5,187 nucleotides of DNA from Gammaproteobacteria bacterium (GTDB lineage Bacteria; Pseudomonadota; Gammaproteobacteria; Pseudomonadales; Pseudohongiellaceae). This document shows positions 5,016 to 5,187 of this stretch, piece after piece (position 1 is the stretch's first letter; each line of letters begins with the position of its first letter). The stretch lies in contig PAWK01000027.1 of NCBI GenBank assembly GCA_002714195.1, forward strand, positions 23,866 through 29,052, read 5' to 3'. The notes beneath the pieces are model-generated. The model did no database searches. It was not told where the DNA came from and saw nothing but the letters and a program-made list of their open reading frames with translations. The position numbers and the translations under genes were made by a program.

Positions 5016-5187
5016 ATGTCGGACCTTACTCCTAAAAATCAAGATGGCATGCTGGAAGAGAATCTGCGCTCCGTAGAGCGTGCTAAGGAAGGGATGTATG
5101 AGAAGAGGACTGAGCATTTTCATGCAAACGGAACCACGGAATTTATAAATCGTTTGATTTATGAGGACTCGCCATACCTTTTACAGC
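5016..5187 (+). CDS. Thioredoxin-domain protein of the DUF255 (YyaL/SSP411-like) family, N-terminal fragment
   Basis: From ATG at 5016 the frame stays open to the window edge, giving 57 residues plus a partial codon. Residues 45-57, NRLIYEDSPYLLQ, match the family opening 'NRLI.E.SPYLLQHA.NPV.W' of the DsbH-like thioredoxin domain (PF03190), found in proteins that continue with an (alpha/alpha)6-barrel like that of glycosyl hydrolases or epimerases. The preceding segment, with Glu/Arg-rich residues 13-30 and then EKRTEHFHANGTTEF (29-43), resembles the leader seen in longer bacterial members, so the 5016 start fits. No secretion signal or strong Shine-Dalgarno is visible. The thioredoxin-like active-site Cys pair would lie beyond the window. 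The function of the family is not settled; a redox role is usually assumed. It diverges from the Ldi-like gene and may share its regulatory region. Confidence 0.85.
   Translation, partial: MSDLTPKNQDGMLEENLRSVERAKEGMYEKRTEHFHANGTTEFINRLIYEDSPYLLQ

Overview
The window looks like a chromosomal segment from a Gram-negative bacterium, most likely a gammaproteobacterium of marine or aquatic type. This is an inference from gene content: a TonB-dependent outer-membrane receptor, lipoproteins, a Tat signal, a canonical Fur operator and moderate GC. No rRNA, tRNA, CRISPR array, insertion sequence or phage gene was seen. Coding density is high; the two longest gaps are about 130 and 90 bases.

Left part, 1-1798, + strand: the C-terminal third or so of a TonB-dependent receptor of the haem/haemoglobin type. 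It is followed after 11 bases by a lipoprotein with two CbiX/sirohydrochlorin-chelatase-like halves. The pair looks like an operon for uptake and extracytoplasmic handling of haem or another metallo-tetrapyrrole.

Middle part, 1799-3001, + strand: a near-perfect Fur box lies on a plausible sigma70 promoter. It leads into three co-directional genes: an 88-aa protein of unknown function, a 68-aa Cys-rich (CxxC) protein of unknown function, and a typical 2-Cys peroxiredoxin. This reads as an iron-starvation-induced unit coupling iron status to peroxide defence. The two small proteins are its unknown parts.

Right part, 3032-5187: on the - strand, convergent with the peroxiredoxin, is a large Tat-exported probable lipoprotein. 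Its core resembles the linalool dehydratase/isomerase (Ldi) family. It appears to keep the Asp/Tyr and the Cys pair of the active site but has Trp where I expect the catalytic His, and it ends in a CPCC tail. Diverging from it across a 130-base intergenic region is the 5' end of a DUF255/thioredoxin-domain (YyaL/SSP411-like) gene that runs off the window.

The strongest candidates for something undescribed are the lipoprotein chelatase beside the receptor, the Fur-controlled small-protein/peroxiredoxin unit, and the His-to-Trp Ldi-like lipoprotein. All family assignments come from reading motifs by eye, not from searches.
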